Part shown: in pieces, positions 11,109 through 22,200 of the stretch
How positions within the stretch are numbered: the first letter of the stretch is position 1
How the letters are laid out: each line of letters begins with the position of its first letter
Origin: Blattamonas nauphoetae
Lineage: Eukaryota; Preaxostyla; Oxymonadida
DNA: 64,000 nt
Reading direction: 5' to 3'
Assembly: GCA_033064195.1 (NCBI GenBank)
Contig: JARBJD010000275.1
Span: 1 to 64,000, forward strand
The notes under the pieces: model-generated
What the model saw: only the letters and a program-made list of their open reading frames with translations
What the model was told of the DNA's origin: nothing
Databases searched by the model: none
Position numbers and translations under genes: made by a program

Positions 11109-11802
11109 AAAAATAGCAATGACGAAAATCTCCGATTTTTATCTCTCTCATTCCTTTTCACTTCACACTCTCACTTCATCAAACTCTTTCATTCATCCCG
11201 AAAATTCTGTTTTTCAAACCAAACGTCGAATCGTGTCAGTTGTCATCGCTCGTCATTTTACAGTGATCTCGTCATGTCCGAGTTTTATTCCTTAAAGGGA
11301 GATGACCGGTTTCGAGTCTAGAAACAAACTCACCAGGGTCCATCTCATCATCGCTGAAGAGGAGAGACAGAAGTTTATTCGCCATAGTTTTGTCTCTCAA
11401 TTTCACATCAGTCATTCTTTGATTGTTTCACATCAACAGACTCTATTGGGTTTCTTTTTCAGAAAATGCAAAGTTAGAGTGGACTGAAGTGATTCGGAAA
11501 AAAGGAAAAGAAATGATCTGTTCATAAACTCCATCGCCCTCTGCCGAAGACTTTTGTCCATGACTGATAAAGGGGGTTGCGCAAAAACTTTACATCGGGT
11601 TTTTCGGGTCATTAGACATGAATTGAGTTTGAAACACCGTTTTTTGTGATAATAGTCCTCTGATAAATCCGCCGGTGTTGAAAAACCCGCCAGGAGGAGA
11701 GTAAAATGCCGCTCTCACAATCCGGACTCCTCCTCCTCTTCTTTTTCAAAACATGAGAATGATTCAAAGAAATCACTGATTGAAGTGAAATTCAAGAGAC
11801 GT

Positions 11803-12240
11803 TTATTCTTTCTTCCAGCGGTTTGCAGTGATTGTCTTCATCATTTCCCACTCCATACCATACTCAAACTCGTCTCCTTGGTCGAAAAGGCCATAGCATA
11901 CTTGTTTCGACGGCTTTTCCCATATCAGTCTCCCATCGTCGTCATCATCAGAATTATCATCGAAAACTATTCCTTCATCATCTCGTCCCTCAATTTCCGT
12001 GATGTTAAATTTGTCGGGTAGAATTAGATGTGAAAGGAGATGCCTGCCGTCTGTGCAACAAAAGAACAAGAGCGTACAACCGAAGATTTGATTGATAGGC
12101 CTGACGTATGTTTTCATTCTTGTCGACGATCCGACACGGTATGCAAGAATTGTCTGGGACGCAAGGAAATTTGTTTCGTCGAAGTTGATTCGTTTACATC
12201 GATCAAAGACACTCAAACAATAAAAAGAATCCCAAAATAG
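11803..12240 (-). pseudogene. DDE transposase fragment
   Basis: The minus-strand frame reads RINFDETNFLASQTILAYR, then FGCTLLFFCCTDGRHLLSHLILPDKFN and an acidic tail. NFDET corresponds to the first catalytic Asp motif (NADET) of pogo/Tc5-like DDE transposases. The DNA-binding part and the remaining catalytic motifs are missing, so it is a truncated relic of an element unlike the pogo-like copy at 7.5-9.7 kb. Upstream sequence on the same strand may hold an intron. Confidence 0.55.
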
Positions 12241-12371
12241 TTTTTTAAAGGAAAAACAGCATTTTTTCACTTCTTCACAGATACCAACTTGTTTTTGACT
12301 TCACAATCAACAGTTTTCTGATTGGATTGGAATCTCACCTGAATAGTGAAATACTAAAAAAAAGTCTCTCA

Positions 12372-12905
12372 TTTTCGTAACATTACTAAAAATCACTTTT
12401 GGTCAAACCAAGAAAAACAAAAAATTCAAAAGTATGTTTCGCATACGATCCCGAGAAAGCCTCAAAATACGTGATACTGCGAAACTCTACACATTGTTCT
12501 ATCTTTTGTCGATCATTTTTCCATAACCAGACATCCGTTTGAGACCGAAGAAAAAGCATTATTTTTGAAAATATATCGATAAAAGATGCTCAAAATTATA
12601 AAAAAATTCCCATGACAATTTTCTAAACGAAAAACAGCCTTTTTTCACATCTTTCCAGTTACACATATTTTTTTTCCCAATTTTTTTCAAAATGTTCATC
12701 TCTCCAAAATACGTTTCAATGAAAAATGTCCTCCAAATCGATACATTGGTTGTTGAGATATTGCCAAAACGATTTTTTGAATCGGGCGAAAGGGGTTATT
12801 TTGTGGTTTTCTCGGGATCGCGTGGGCAAATAATAGTAAAAAATCATTTTTTCTTAGTTTGACCAAAAGTGCTTTTTCCAGAATAATGCACTAATTGTTG
12901 ACATG
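12372..12905. mobile_element. Palindromic foldback element, copy 3 (diverged)
   Basis: Arms near 12390-12480 and 12790-12890 are inverted copies (CACTTTTGGTCAAAC, CGATCCCGAGAAA) around an AT-rich centre. The centre contains CATAACCAGACATCCGTTT, the counterpart of the block in copies 1 and 2. The ends have drifted and no clear TA duplication is seen. Non-coding. Confidence 0.55.
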
Positions 12906-14048
12906 GAACTAATTGATGACGTTGCTATAAAGTTAGAGGATCCAAATCAGAGATCGTGATTTTCCACTCCAATCGGGGTTCGGTTCAATGAGTCGTTCAT
13001 ATTGTTGAATTACGTCTGGAACCACCCAAAGAGAGAATTCAGTTCATTTCTTTTTCACGAGATAATGTTGTTTTTGTAGTCCAGTGGTCGAACTTAGTCT
13101 CAAATGGATTTCAAGGTTCAAAACTGGAAAGAATTGTTTTCTGTCGAAAAGACATGGGTCTAAATTTTTGACATCAAAAAAAAGTTCGAGGACTCGAATT
13201 GAAAAACGAGACTAGTCCCACGTGCTAGTATCTGGTCTGGTTTCTCGAGAACGATGTTGAATGGTGTCTCCAACGATTCATAGAGAATGGATAATGACAG
13301 TCTCTGCTGTGTGATGAGATGAGATTCGAAGTTTTGAATTCAAACTTTTTTGTGATATCAAAAACTCTCACCCACATTTGTTCGAGGTTTTCTCGGCGAA
13401 TACTGGGACACAAAGTCAAACAATTAATTATTTGTCATTGTCGGATTAAATGTATCACCTAGTGAGAAAATCTGGTTTAAATAAGCCAAAAAACCGACCC
13501 TGATTTTTCAAAAAATTTTCTGTATGAATCTGTTGACCTCACTTTGGATTTTGGAGAATCTGATGAAAGATCCTGGGATACTCATCGCCTTGCCCTGATT
13601 TTGCCGTCCTTTTAATCTTTTCAGATAAATTATAGACATCTAATATTGATAAATTGATAAAGGAGGAAGTCATTGATCTTCCCCATTATTAAGGTGATCG
13701 GACATATCCCGAAAAAAAGGCCCAAATCCCACCCCTTTCTCCTGGTCACCCATGGATAACTTTATCATTTTCAATTTCTCAATATTCCGTTAAAATATAT
13801 TCAGTTCTTTTGAATGACCACACTTCATTCGGTTTGGGTCGAATCTTGACGTTTTCATCATGATCAACCCAATACTTGGAGGTTTCGAATTCAATTCGTC
13901 GCTTCAGGTGTGTCTAATAACGAAGTTGGGAGTGTCCTGGTCAGATAGAGCGAAAATGTTAGCGGATCGACAACAATTTCAACTCGTGCCCTCGGATCCT
14001 TCCCATTATCATTTCGCTTGATTGTTCATCACTCGATTCAGTCAATAG
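12906..14048. other. Intergenic region, mostly featureless
   Basis: No firm gene. A minus-strand stretch near 12940-13030 and another at 13225-13419 have weak protein-like composition and may be transposon debris. Upstream of the next gene, ATG at 13860 opens a 16-codon frame ending at a possible donor (CAG|GTGTGT). AG also lies directly before the 14049 ATG, so a spliced first exon is conceivable but unproven. Confidence 0.35.
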
Positions 14049-17000
14049 ATGGAGACCGAAGTCGATATGTTTCCGGCTTATACTACAGCTTCCATTTTTG
14101 GGGAAACTCCAGATTCACTCCCCGAACGTTCACTGTGGCTCACAAAGAAGCAAAACTCAAAAAAGAAAGTTCAACCTCGTGATCTTTCGCAAAATAAGGA
14201 CAATTCTGAAGAAGAAAGAAACCCCAAACTAACACTTCGGGAATTGCAGGAAGTTCCTCGGGAATTATTGGAGAATCTTCGCGAACATAACATAAACGGC
14301 TTCAGAACTCTAATTCGGCTCTGGGCCCCCGCTTTCTTTTCACCTGAAAGTTTGGCCCTCATGGATCCGGCTGAATTCACTCAACAGGGTGGTGGAGAAA
14401 ATCCATTCCTGTCGTTGAAGGAAGTTGCAACCGCTGGATATCACACACAGCCAACTCAGGCACATATGTTCATCTCACTCCTGACAACGGACGACCTTGA
14501 GTATCTTCAGAAGATTGTTGGGGTTCATCGAGGGAAAAATCCAACTCGTATCGAACAAACGATGCATTCTGAAAACACATCACGCACTTCTCCTTCTTCA
14601 AAGAAGATGAGCTCACCAGTTCATTCATACCAACAAAAGGCGTCTCCCCTCCAGAAATCTGTTGTAGTTTCCAGTTCTACACCTTCTGGTCTACGAGACA
14701 GTTTTGATAACTTTTCTTCACCAGGAAAACCTGCCCAGGACTTGATTAACACATTCCAAACAGTACACGACGAAAAAGAAGACATGAATATATCACATGA
14801 TGACTTATCTGACATGGAAGAAGAGGAAGAAGATGAAAACGAAGTTCACTTTTATGAAGAACAGAACCCCATCAACCAGGATATTGATATTTCCAAGAAA
14901 AGTGTTCTTCGACGGATGTGTATTGAACACCAAAGCGCTGAAACAGAGGAAGAGGATAAAGACATGGGGGAGCGTGTCATTCAAATGAGAAGACAAATCG
15001 AGGCCGAATTCATCGAAGAACAGAGGCAACGAGATTTACGGAGAGACAAAGAGAACAAACAACGTAAGCGCGCTATTGCACGGGCCATTCACAGAGAGAA
15101 GGAAAGAAAATTAAGAGTTGTGAAGGAACTTGGAGAGCATGAGTGGGAAATGAGAAAACGAAGTGGTCTTCAACCAGCTCATCGAGACACCGACAATTCA
15201 GACCGCCTGCTTCCTCCTGCTCCAACTGAGAGTCTCCCCAATTCTCAGAGAAGTTTCTCTCCTCAGAAATCACAGCCATCACATCCTCATGCTCCTACAG
15301 ACAGTCTATACAATCAGCAGGGAAGTCTCTTTCTCCAGAAATCACAACCGTCACATCCTCAAACCTTATCACATAATAAACGGAGTGAAGATTCACCCAG
15401 TTTCTCAACGACCCCACAACCTACAGACCGAACCATATCAAGTTACCAAACTCTTAATTCTCAACTTTCTTCTCTCTATTCATTTCAACCCACTCCGGAA
15501 CAATCGCGGTCAATCCAAGAAATGATCAATAAAGCGTCTCCTCGATCGTCAAATAAGCCACAGCCTTATCTCAACACTCGCCCAATATTCCCAGTCGTCC
15601 CAGAACGTTTCCAACTCAGGAAAGTTGAATCTATGAAAAAGAAACGGAAGATCCGCATCCAACAAGAGATCGACGACATTACTACTGAATCTGGAGTTCT
15701 GACACGCATTGATAGCGTTTTTACGACGGACAGCCCAACGCAGGAACATCCATCCGATGTTCAGACTGAAACACATGACCAAGTTGAACGATCTTTTGAT
15801 AATTCATCTGTTCTTCCGTCTCTCACGGAGAACCTCCCCAAACACCACAAAACCCATTCTTCGCTTCCATGCGAGGGCGATCTGCCTCCTGAGACAGTTG
15901 AGACATCCATTTTTTCAGCGTCGTCGGCAACAGCAGAGCCATCAACTGACATTGACTTGAGAACGAATCCCAAACTCCCGCCAATCTCGATCAGTGAGAG
16001 TGTTCAGATTTCATTAGTGCGGTTAGACAATCAGCTCAAACCCACCAAAGAGCGATTTCAAACAAAAAACGAGATCCCAGAGTATGGGTCATCGTGGTAT
16101 CTCCCCCCACAGATCTGGGATCATTGGAACCAGTTCAACGTTCTCGACAATGCAAAGAAAAAAGCTATTCTCGAGGCTGCTGGTGTTCAAAGTCAACTGA
16201 ACGAAAAGAATACTTATATTTTTCATCATCCAGAACAAGCACTGTTCTTAAAAAAGAAGCGACAGGAACGAGAAGCTAAACAACGAGAACATCTCCGTCA
16301 TCCCACTGATCGCTCCGGGTTTAACACTTCCCGACTCCCTTCTGATCGCTTTTCGAGACCACCCAGTCGTGGAACTCTGGGTTCATTGACTGACCGGGAC
16401 AGGCGACCGCTTCACGGAGAGCCACTCGCCTCAAAAGGTTCTCCATCAACACCTCCAGGTCCTTCGCGTGTTCCACCACTTGCCCTCGGGAAGATCAAAC
16501 AAGGTGCTCACCGGATGGCATCCACGTCCAATCTTCAAATCAATCCCCCAAGCGACATCAAACTCATCCGAAATAAAGGACAACTCATCCAAGAGGAAAC
16601 TATTGTTACTGGTGGTGTGGAAACATCCCCAAGAGGGACATCTCGCCAAAGTTCGACTCCGACAGTTGTCCCATCTCTCCGCCGGCAGAAACCGACAATG
16701 TTCGATAGCCGATATTACGCCACACTCGAGAACGGAGCATATTCTTTCTCTTCTCGTATCATCCCAAATGATCCCAGACGTCTCCCTTCGTATGAACTCC
16801 CTGCAGGATCATATCCACCGAGTATCCGAAAAGAAACGCAAACCTGGAAGAAAAGAACACGACAAGATCGCATGGAGGAGGGAATGACCGGTCGAACAGT
16901 TCCAGGGGATCCGATCACTGCCTACCAACAAAGTGAATCAGAAGTCGTTGATGACATTTTTAATTCCACCCAATCTGGCGGCCGTTTTGGGGAGACTTAT

Positions 17001-18968
17001 GGGTTGACGCACGCTGAAGGTCGCACGTCACTTCCTCTTGATCGCTTCACGTTCCTTCGGCACACAAAACTCCCTCAGATTGTCTTCCCCACAATCGTCC
17101 GAAGTGGAATTGTAAACCAAGAGAACACCTTACAACAAGCCGATCCAGATCATCCAACCGATGTCGAAGAGGCTCCTTCACAGAAGAATTACTCTATTGG
17201 CGAGCTTGTACTCATGAAAAAGAAGAAAGACCCCAAACAATATCCTTTAATCGCTTCACCCAAACATTCAATCGATGACATTGAACTCCTTGTCCTTATC
17301 GATTCATTCGCAACTGTCGATGCCAAATTTGAACGAATAGAAGAACATCAGGCAGGGAAGATTGATTCAAATCCCAATGAAAGTGACACGGAAAGCGACA
17401 GCCAAAACGAAGAGGAAAGCGAAGAGTCGGAGGAGCCGACACCTTCAGTTCATTCTGTCAATCAAGAACGTAATATTTCCATTCCCGAAACAACTGTCAA
17501 GGTTTTGGAGCCAACGATGCATGAGAGCCAACAAAACCAGGATGCCAACACTCAATCCGAGTTGATACTCCCAGTCGTTTCCGCCCCAAAAACGGCGCCA
17601 CTTGGACAGAATATTCAAAAGAGAACAGAACAACGGCATCATCTCGCCGTCAGCCGGTATAATGCTGTCAATCGTCTCGTTTCACTCTTTCTTGATGCAA
17701 TCGATGTCCAAGAAAAGCAAAATCAGCTTACGTCAACAACAGGGACACCGGAATCCATTGCAATGGTCCTTGTTCCGGAACCTCTTGCTGTCTCGAAAAA
17801 CAAGTGGATCCTCGCACAGTTCCCAGCGTTGTTCAAACGATTAATGGAAGATGACATTTGGGGAGGAGGAAATGCCATGTCAAAAGAAGAAATGGAACAA
17901 GAATCCATTCGCCATCAACAACTTGCCCAAAACGAAATTGAAGGACGCAACGAAAAGGAACGGAAGCAACGAGCATATCTTCGACAAAAACGAGCTAAGG
18001 AAAGAGCATCTCGCATGCTTGAAAAACAGAAAGATGCGAAGACAAAAGCTTCCACACCAACACGATCTGATCTTATGTTGACACCGCAGCCTGTCACTCC
18101 CGGAAAAATGGGAACTTCTTTCCCAAAAGTTAATTCTCCAGCTCATACCCACGGTACCTCAAAACTTACTTCTTCAGAAATAGCCCCTGAAACAGATCGA
18201 GAGTTACAGGACAGAGCCTTACTGCAAACACCACTAGAAGATATGGACCAGACCATTCAAACCATGGAATCAGCTGAACCAACTTCACGGAGAAAAATGA
18301 ATCTTGAGATTGATGTCAACACTGGTGTTGCCCCTGAAGAGAGTCCGACATCTGAAACACAACGGAGACGAAGACACAATCGCCGTGATGAAGAAAAGCG
18401 ATTTACTAAGACGACACTTGATTGGCTATCGCACACATCGCTTCAACGAGGAAGGAGTGTTGGACGAAAGACCTTTAAAATGGGGGATATGTCAAGGACT
18501 CGTTCGTCCTCCCCAATGACAATCAGTACCAAGGAGACAAGAGAAAAGTCCTCAGGCGGATTGAAAATGCCACCAGCAGCGTTTACTCAACTTGTAGATT
18601 TTCTTGTCCGTCTTTCCATTGGCGAAGCAACTCTCCTCGAAAGCAAGGAAACGGAGGAAACGAAGAAAAAGTCCATGCAAAGTGCATTCTCCATCACTTC
18701 ATCGCGAGGAGAGAGGGTCGACGCAGGAAAGCCCCGTGAACGAGAGTCTTCACTTAAAACTGATCGAAATCAACCTCACCACCATTCAGCACATAATTTG
18801 CATGAAGTTGATGGTCGAGTTGGTCGCTGCATCAGACCATCACTCGCTCCATCAGCGGTGACTGTGGATACATCGATTTCTCAAACTTCTGAATCAACCG
18901 TAGATCCACTTAATTCATTTGTCCTTCAGATGTTTGAAGTTTGGCAAAGGGAAACCGGCCAATTGTGA
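14049..18968 (+). CDS. Uncharacterised 1639-aa charged, partly coiled-coil protein
   Basis: A single uninterrupted frame from ATG 14049. I do not recognise the family. The N-terminal about 170 residues look folded (LTLRELQEVPRELLENLREH, TTDDLEYLQKIVG). Residues about 255-270 are acidic, and about 310-380 form a strongly charged helix rich in Arg/Glu/Lys, typical of a coiled coil. Ser/Pro/Gln-rich linkers separate this from a second folded block near 680-750 (WYLPPQIWDHWNQF). A third at 890-1010 contains FDSRYYATLENGAYSFSSR and LPSYELPAGSYPP. Another charged helix lies at about 1280-1340. With its lack of membrane segments, this could be a cytoskeletal or flagellar protein, which is inference only. 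Composition matches its neighbours, and the frame is far too long to be chance. Confidence 0.8.
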   Translation: METEVDMFPAYTTASIFGETPDSLPERSLWLTKKQNSKKKVQPRDLSQNKDNSEEERNPKLTLRELQEVPRELLENLREHNINGFRTLIRLWAPAFFSPESLALMDPAEFTQQGGGENPFLSLKEVATAGYHTQPTQAHMFISLLTTDDLEYLQKIVGVHRGKNPTRIEQTMHSENTSRTSPSSKKMSSPVHSYQQKASPLQKSVVVSSSTPSGLRDSFDNFSSPGKPAQDLINTFQTVHDEKEDMNISHDDLSDMEEEEEDENEVHFYEEQNPINQDIDISKKSVLRRMCIEHQSAETEEEDKDMGERVIQMRRQIEAEFIEEQRQRDLRRDKENKQRKRAIARAIHREKERKLRVVKELGEHEWEMRKRSGLQPAHRDTDNSDRLLPPAPTESLPNSQRSFSPQKSQPSHPHAPTDSLYNQQGSLFLQKSQPSHPQTLSHNKRSEDSPSFSTTPQPTDRTISSYQTLNSQLSSLYSFQPTPEQSRSIQEMINKASPRSSNKPQPYLNTRPIFPVVPERFQLRKVESMKKKRKIRIQQEIDDITTESGVLTRIDSVFTTDSPTQEHPSDVQTETHDQVERSFDNSSVLPSLTENLPKHHKTHSSLPCEGDLPPETVETSIFSASSATAEPSTDIDLRTNPKLPPISISESVQISLVRLDNQLKPTKERFQTKNEIPEYGSSWYLPPQIWDHWNQFNVLDNAKKKAILEAAGVQSQLNEKNTYIFHHPEQALFLKKKRQEREAKQREHLRHPTDRSGFNTSRLPSDRFSRPPSRGTLGSLTDRDRRPLHGEPLASKGSPSTPPGPSRVPPLALGKIKQGAHRMASTSNLQINPPSDIKLIRNKGQLIQEETIVTGGVETSPRGTSRQSSTPTVVPSLRRQKPTMFDSRYYATLENGAYSFSSRIIPNDPRRLPSYELPAGSYPPSIRKETQTWKKRTRQDRMEEGMTGRTVPGDPITAYQQSESEVVDDIFNSTQSGGRFGETYGLTHAEGRTSLPLDRFTFLRHTKLPQIVFPTIVRSGIVNQENTLQQADPDHPTDVEEAPSQKNYSIGELVLMKKKKDPKQYPLIASPKHSIDDIELLVLIDSFATVDAKFERIEEHQAGKIDSNPNESDTESDSQNEEESEESEEPTPSVHSVNQERNISIPETTVKVLEPTMHESQQNQDANTQSELILPVVSAPKTAPLGQNIQKRTEQRHHLAVSRYNAVNRLVSLFLDAIDVQEKQNQLTSTTGTPESIAMVLVPEPLAVSKNKWILAQFPALFKRLMEDDIWGGGNAMSKEEMEQESIRHQQLAQNEIEGRNEKERKQRAYLRQKRAKERASRMLEKQKDAKTKASTPTRSDLMLTPQPVTPGKMGTSFPKVNSPAHTHGTSKLTSSEIAPETDRELQDRALLQTPLEDMDQTIQTMESAEPTSRRKMNLEIDVNTGVAPEESPTSETQRRRRHNRRDEEKRFTKTTLDWLSHTSLQRGRSVGRKTFKMGDMSRTRSSSPMTISTKETREKSSGGLKMPPAAFTQLVDFLVRLSIGEATLLESKETEETKKKSMQSAFSITSSRGERVDAGKPRERESSLKTDRNQPHHHSAHNLHEVDGRVGRCIRPSLAPSAVTVDTSISQTSESTVDPLNSFVLQMFEVWQRETGQL

Positions 18969-19273
18969 TATTCTTTTATTTGATTTTTTGTTCATCTCAC
19001 ATGATCCTGTTCCCACAAGGTGTATGATATAAATCTGTTCACGATAAATAGATTGTTCTGCATTTATGAATGGTATTCTCTTCTCGTCCCTTCTGCAGAA
19101 TCATGGTGCCCATTGTCTGGCTTTTCAGGATCCCAATCTCTGATCTCTCTCGAGACACACTTTATCTGGTATCACTTCCCCTTTTTCAATAAAAATCATT
19201 CTTTTCTGTTGTTTTTCATGTTGGCTGCTGTTTCAAGGCTGTTTTCTTCTCCTAAAACGCAACAGGACAAAAG
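18969..19273. other. Short intergenic region
   Basis: Lies between two tandem genes and is pyrimidine-rich. It should hold the 3' end of the upstream gene and the promoter of the downstream one; I see no specific motif. Confidence 0.4.
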
Positions 19274-22200
19274 ATGAAGTCAACACAGTCTCAAGACACA
19301 ATTGATCTCATACAGGCCACATCACACTTTGTAGATGTTGTTAGAATGCTTGATCTTTGTACAGAACAAGGTCCAATTGAAATTTCACAAAAAATACATT
19401 CATTTGTTTCCAAACCGAATTCTCACCAGTCGGATTCTGCTCAGCTGATGAAGGACAAAAATTTGATCGAATTATTGTCACGTGTTGATTTACTTAAGTG
19501 TGAACATCAAAATCAATCATCTACCCTCACAATTAATTCAACATTGGAAATCGATCCTGATTCAAACCAATTTATTGATGTCCTCGATCAGCTCCCCAAC
19601 TCACTCAACTCTGTTGTCACGAAACCCATTGGAGATTTTGCAAAAACACCAAAGACTCTATTCCAATTCGTACATGCAGCTCAAACACTCCTCTCACTAA
19701 ACATTGATCCACTCATATCATCAGAGATCATCAAGTTCTTCTCAGATGTTTCTTCATATCCTGATCTCCAACGATGTGTTATTGTGACCGATGTTATTTC
19801 TACTATCCCGAAACTCCTCCACAAATTCCCTCGATGTCTTCCTCTTGTTGCTCAGTCCATTTTGTTTTCTGAGCTCACCAAACGAAACCTTTCTTCTAAG
19901 TATATCGCCATCCTAATCAACACTCTCTTGCATTTTTTTCCAACTCCTGAACAGGATCCACAACACAGAGAATACTCTGCTGAACTTCTCAAACCATCTG
20001 TGACCACAATGCTCATCATTGTTTACAAACATGCTTCCTACCGTCAATTCGATGTCATTCCACTTTTAGAATACGCAATTCAAATCCTGGACAGGGAGAA
20101 TCCATCACTCTTTCTCATCGTCGTGAGTATCCTCAATCGCTTCAGTCATACAATAGAGAATCCTGCCGGAACTCCCAAAGTTCCTGCCTCTTCAAAATTG
20201 GGACATACAATTCATACCACGACCACAAAGAAGAAATCCAATGAGGAGCTTAAGTTGCAGTCAATGTCATATGATTGCCAACAAGTTTCTCAACAATATT
20301 TCAATGATCCTGTTGTGGATGCATTTTCGATCAGTCAGTCTCCTTTATCATCGCCCATGCGGTCTCCAAGTCGGATGTCAACACTCAGCCACACCGCCGT
20401 CATCTATCAGCAGATGGTCACTCAATTTCGTCTGAAATTTTCTCATACCTTCGTGTCTATGTTCTCACAAATGCTAATTAATTGGTTTGATTGCGTGTTA
20501 GCAGGGGATTCTGGGACAACGATCACCGAAGACGATGTCCAAAGTCTCCTGGTTCAGATTGACAACGAACCCATTGATTCAGATGATGCAACACAATTCT
20601 CAGATCCCCCTCGGTCGTCTGAAGACGACAATCAATCGATCCAGTCTTTCTTCAGCGAGAACGAAGGCATGTATCAAGTGCCGAATCTGTATGAATGGTC
20701 TGGAAATCAGAATCGGACGCCTTTTCTGTCAACAACAGTTCGAAGGCAGAAGGAGAGCGATGAACAGAAGGCTAATGCACTCCAACAAGATTCCGATCGA
20801 AAACGGGCACGCCAAGATCAAGCCTTGGAAAAGTCTTTGATGCGAATGTCCCCCAAACAACCTCGGACCAGACAAGAAAAAGGTAAGGAAAAGGAAACAA
20901 AAGGAAAGACAATGGGAACTCATAAAACTCGGACTTCAACTCCATTCCAGCAGAATCAACTGGAAGATAGGGACGAGGAAGATGGCGAAGATTTCTTCGG
21001 ACTTTTCATCAAAACTTTGAAGATTCTTTCTCTCTTCCTCAAAACCGAGCATGACGGAGAACAATGTTTTGATGATGAAGAGCTCGACGAAGGCCAGCAA
21101 GATTTCGCTCCATCTATTCTGTCGTTGTTATTACCATTCAGCATTCACCTTCTCGATACAATCCATCTATCTCTCTCATACTGGACGGCGTTTGACGGAA
21201 TTCCTCTTGTTACTCAACGCCAACCACCTGCCAACCTTTGCAGATATCCTAAACTCGTCCATACTTTGTTTTGTTGTACTTCCGTCCTGTGCAAATTTTC
21301 GGCCAACTTGTATTCAGTCTCATCCGACAGAGAAAGTATCGCATCGCTCTTCCTCGACTATATCGCTGGAGTCCTCTCACTCTGGCGTACCATGAATCCT
21401 GATGCTCAGATGGAAACTAATATCGAGATGTCGATGACAAAACAATACACTTCTGACCCACTCCAAGATTCGGGGACTACAAAACAGAGAACCGAAGGGA
21501 CCATTCTCAACAAGCTCTTCAGCCCCCCTGTTCCTCTTCGAATGGATTCTGCCATGCTTATGAAGATCATCACAAACTTGTGCGGGTTATCAGAGCAAGC
21601 TCTCGACCTTATTGTTCATTGCTACCCAGATGCTCCCAAGGACGCTCAGAAAGCAATGTTCATCAGTCTTTGTGAGCATTCTTCGTTCGTCCGAGTACAT
21701 TCACTAGCCTTGCCGTCGAGCAATGCCTTTTCTCTCCTCAAGGAGAAACGGAAAAGCGTTACCTCACCAACAGTTTCTCAATTATCCGCACCTCAGATTA
21801 CGAACATTGGACAACGAAGTCGTTCTGGTGAGTTTGCACTTCAGCTGGCAGAGTGCCGCAGGAGTTCGGAGCAAAATAAAACTCGCCAACGAGAAATGAA
21901 CGATACACAAGAAGATACTCAAACTGCAGCATCACAATCGACTTCTCAACCACCAATTCTGTCAAGGGATGTAATGCTCTGTTGGCAGGATCGAATCTGT
22001 ATATTATATACCCCCCTCGAGAAAAACACCGTTCACAGACTGACCCAATTCACCTCACATCTTTCTTCCTCACTTTTTACACTTTTATGTTTATCATATC
22101 CACGCTTCATTTTACAACAAGATGCCGACACGAATGCTCAATGGCTCATATCACTCTCATCAACACTGCTATCACAACTTCCACTCCTCTCATCATCACT

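Larger units (their letters stand above)
4460..11566. mobile_element. TIR DNA transposon remnant (CAGTCATGGACAAA ends), host of later insertions
   Basis: 4460-4636 and 11384-11566 are about 180-bp, nearly identical inverted repeats starting CAGTCATGGACAAA, a Tc1/mariner-like terminus. The left end follows TA; the right flank is not a clean TA. Just inside each arm an ATG opens a short reading frame (MDAPPVQPT... from 4640 plus; MANKLLSLL... near 11372 minus), which suggests the arms flanked coding sequence. The interior is now mostly later arrivals: a pogo-like element (4778-9927) and two palindromic elements (about 9928-10504 and 10509-11108). I see no intact transposase belonging to this outer element. 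Confidence 0.6.

Noticed and set aside
13060-13230. Possible tRNA or SINE near 13.1-13.2 kb
   Set aside because: TAGTCCAGTGGTCG looks A-box-like, but no B box or paired stems follow at the right distance.
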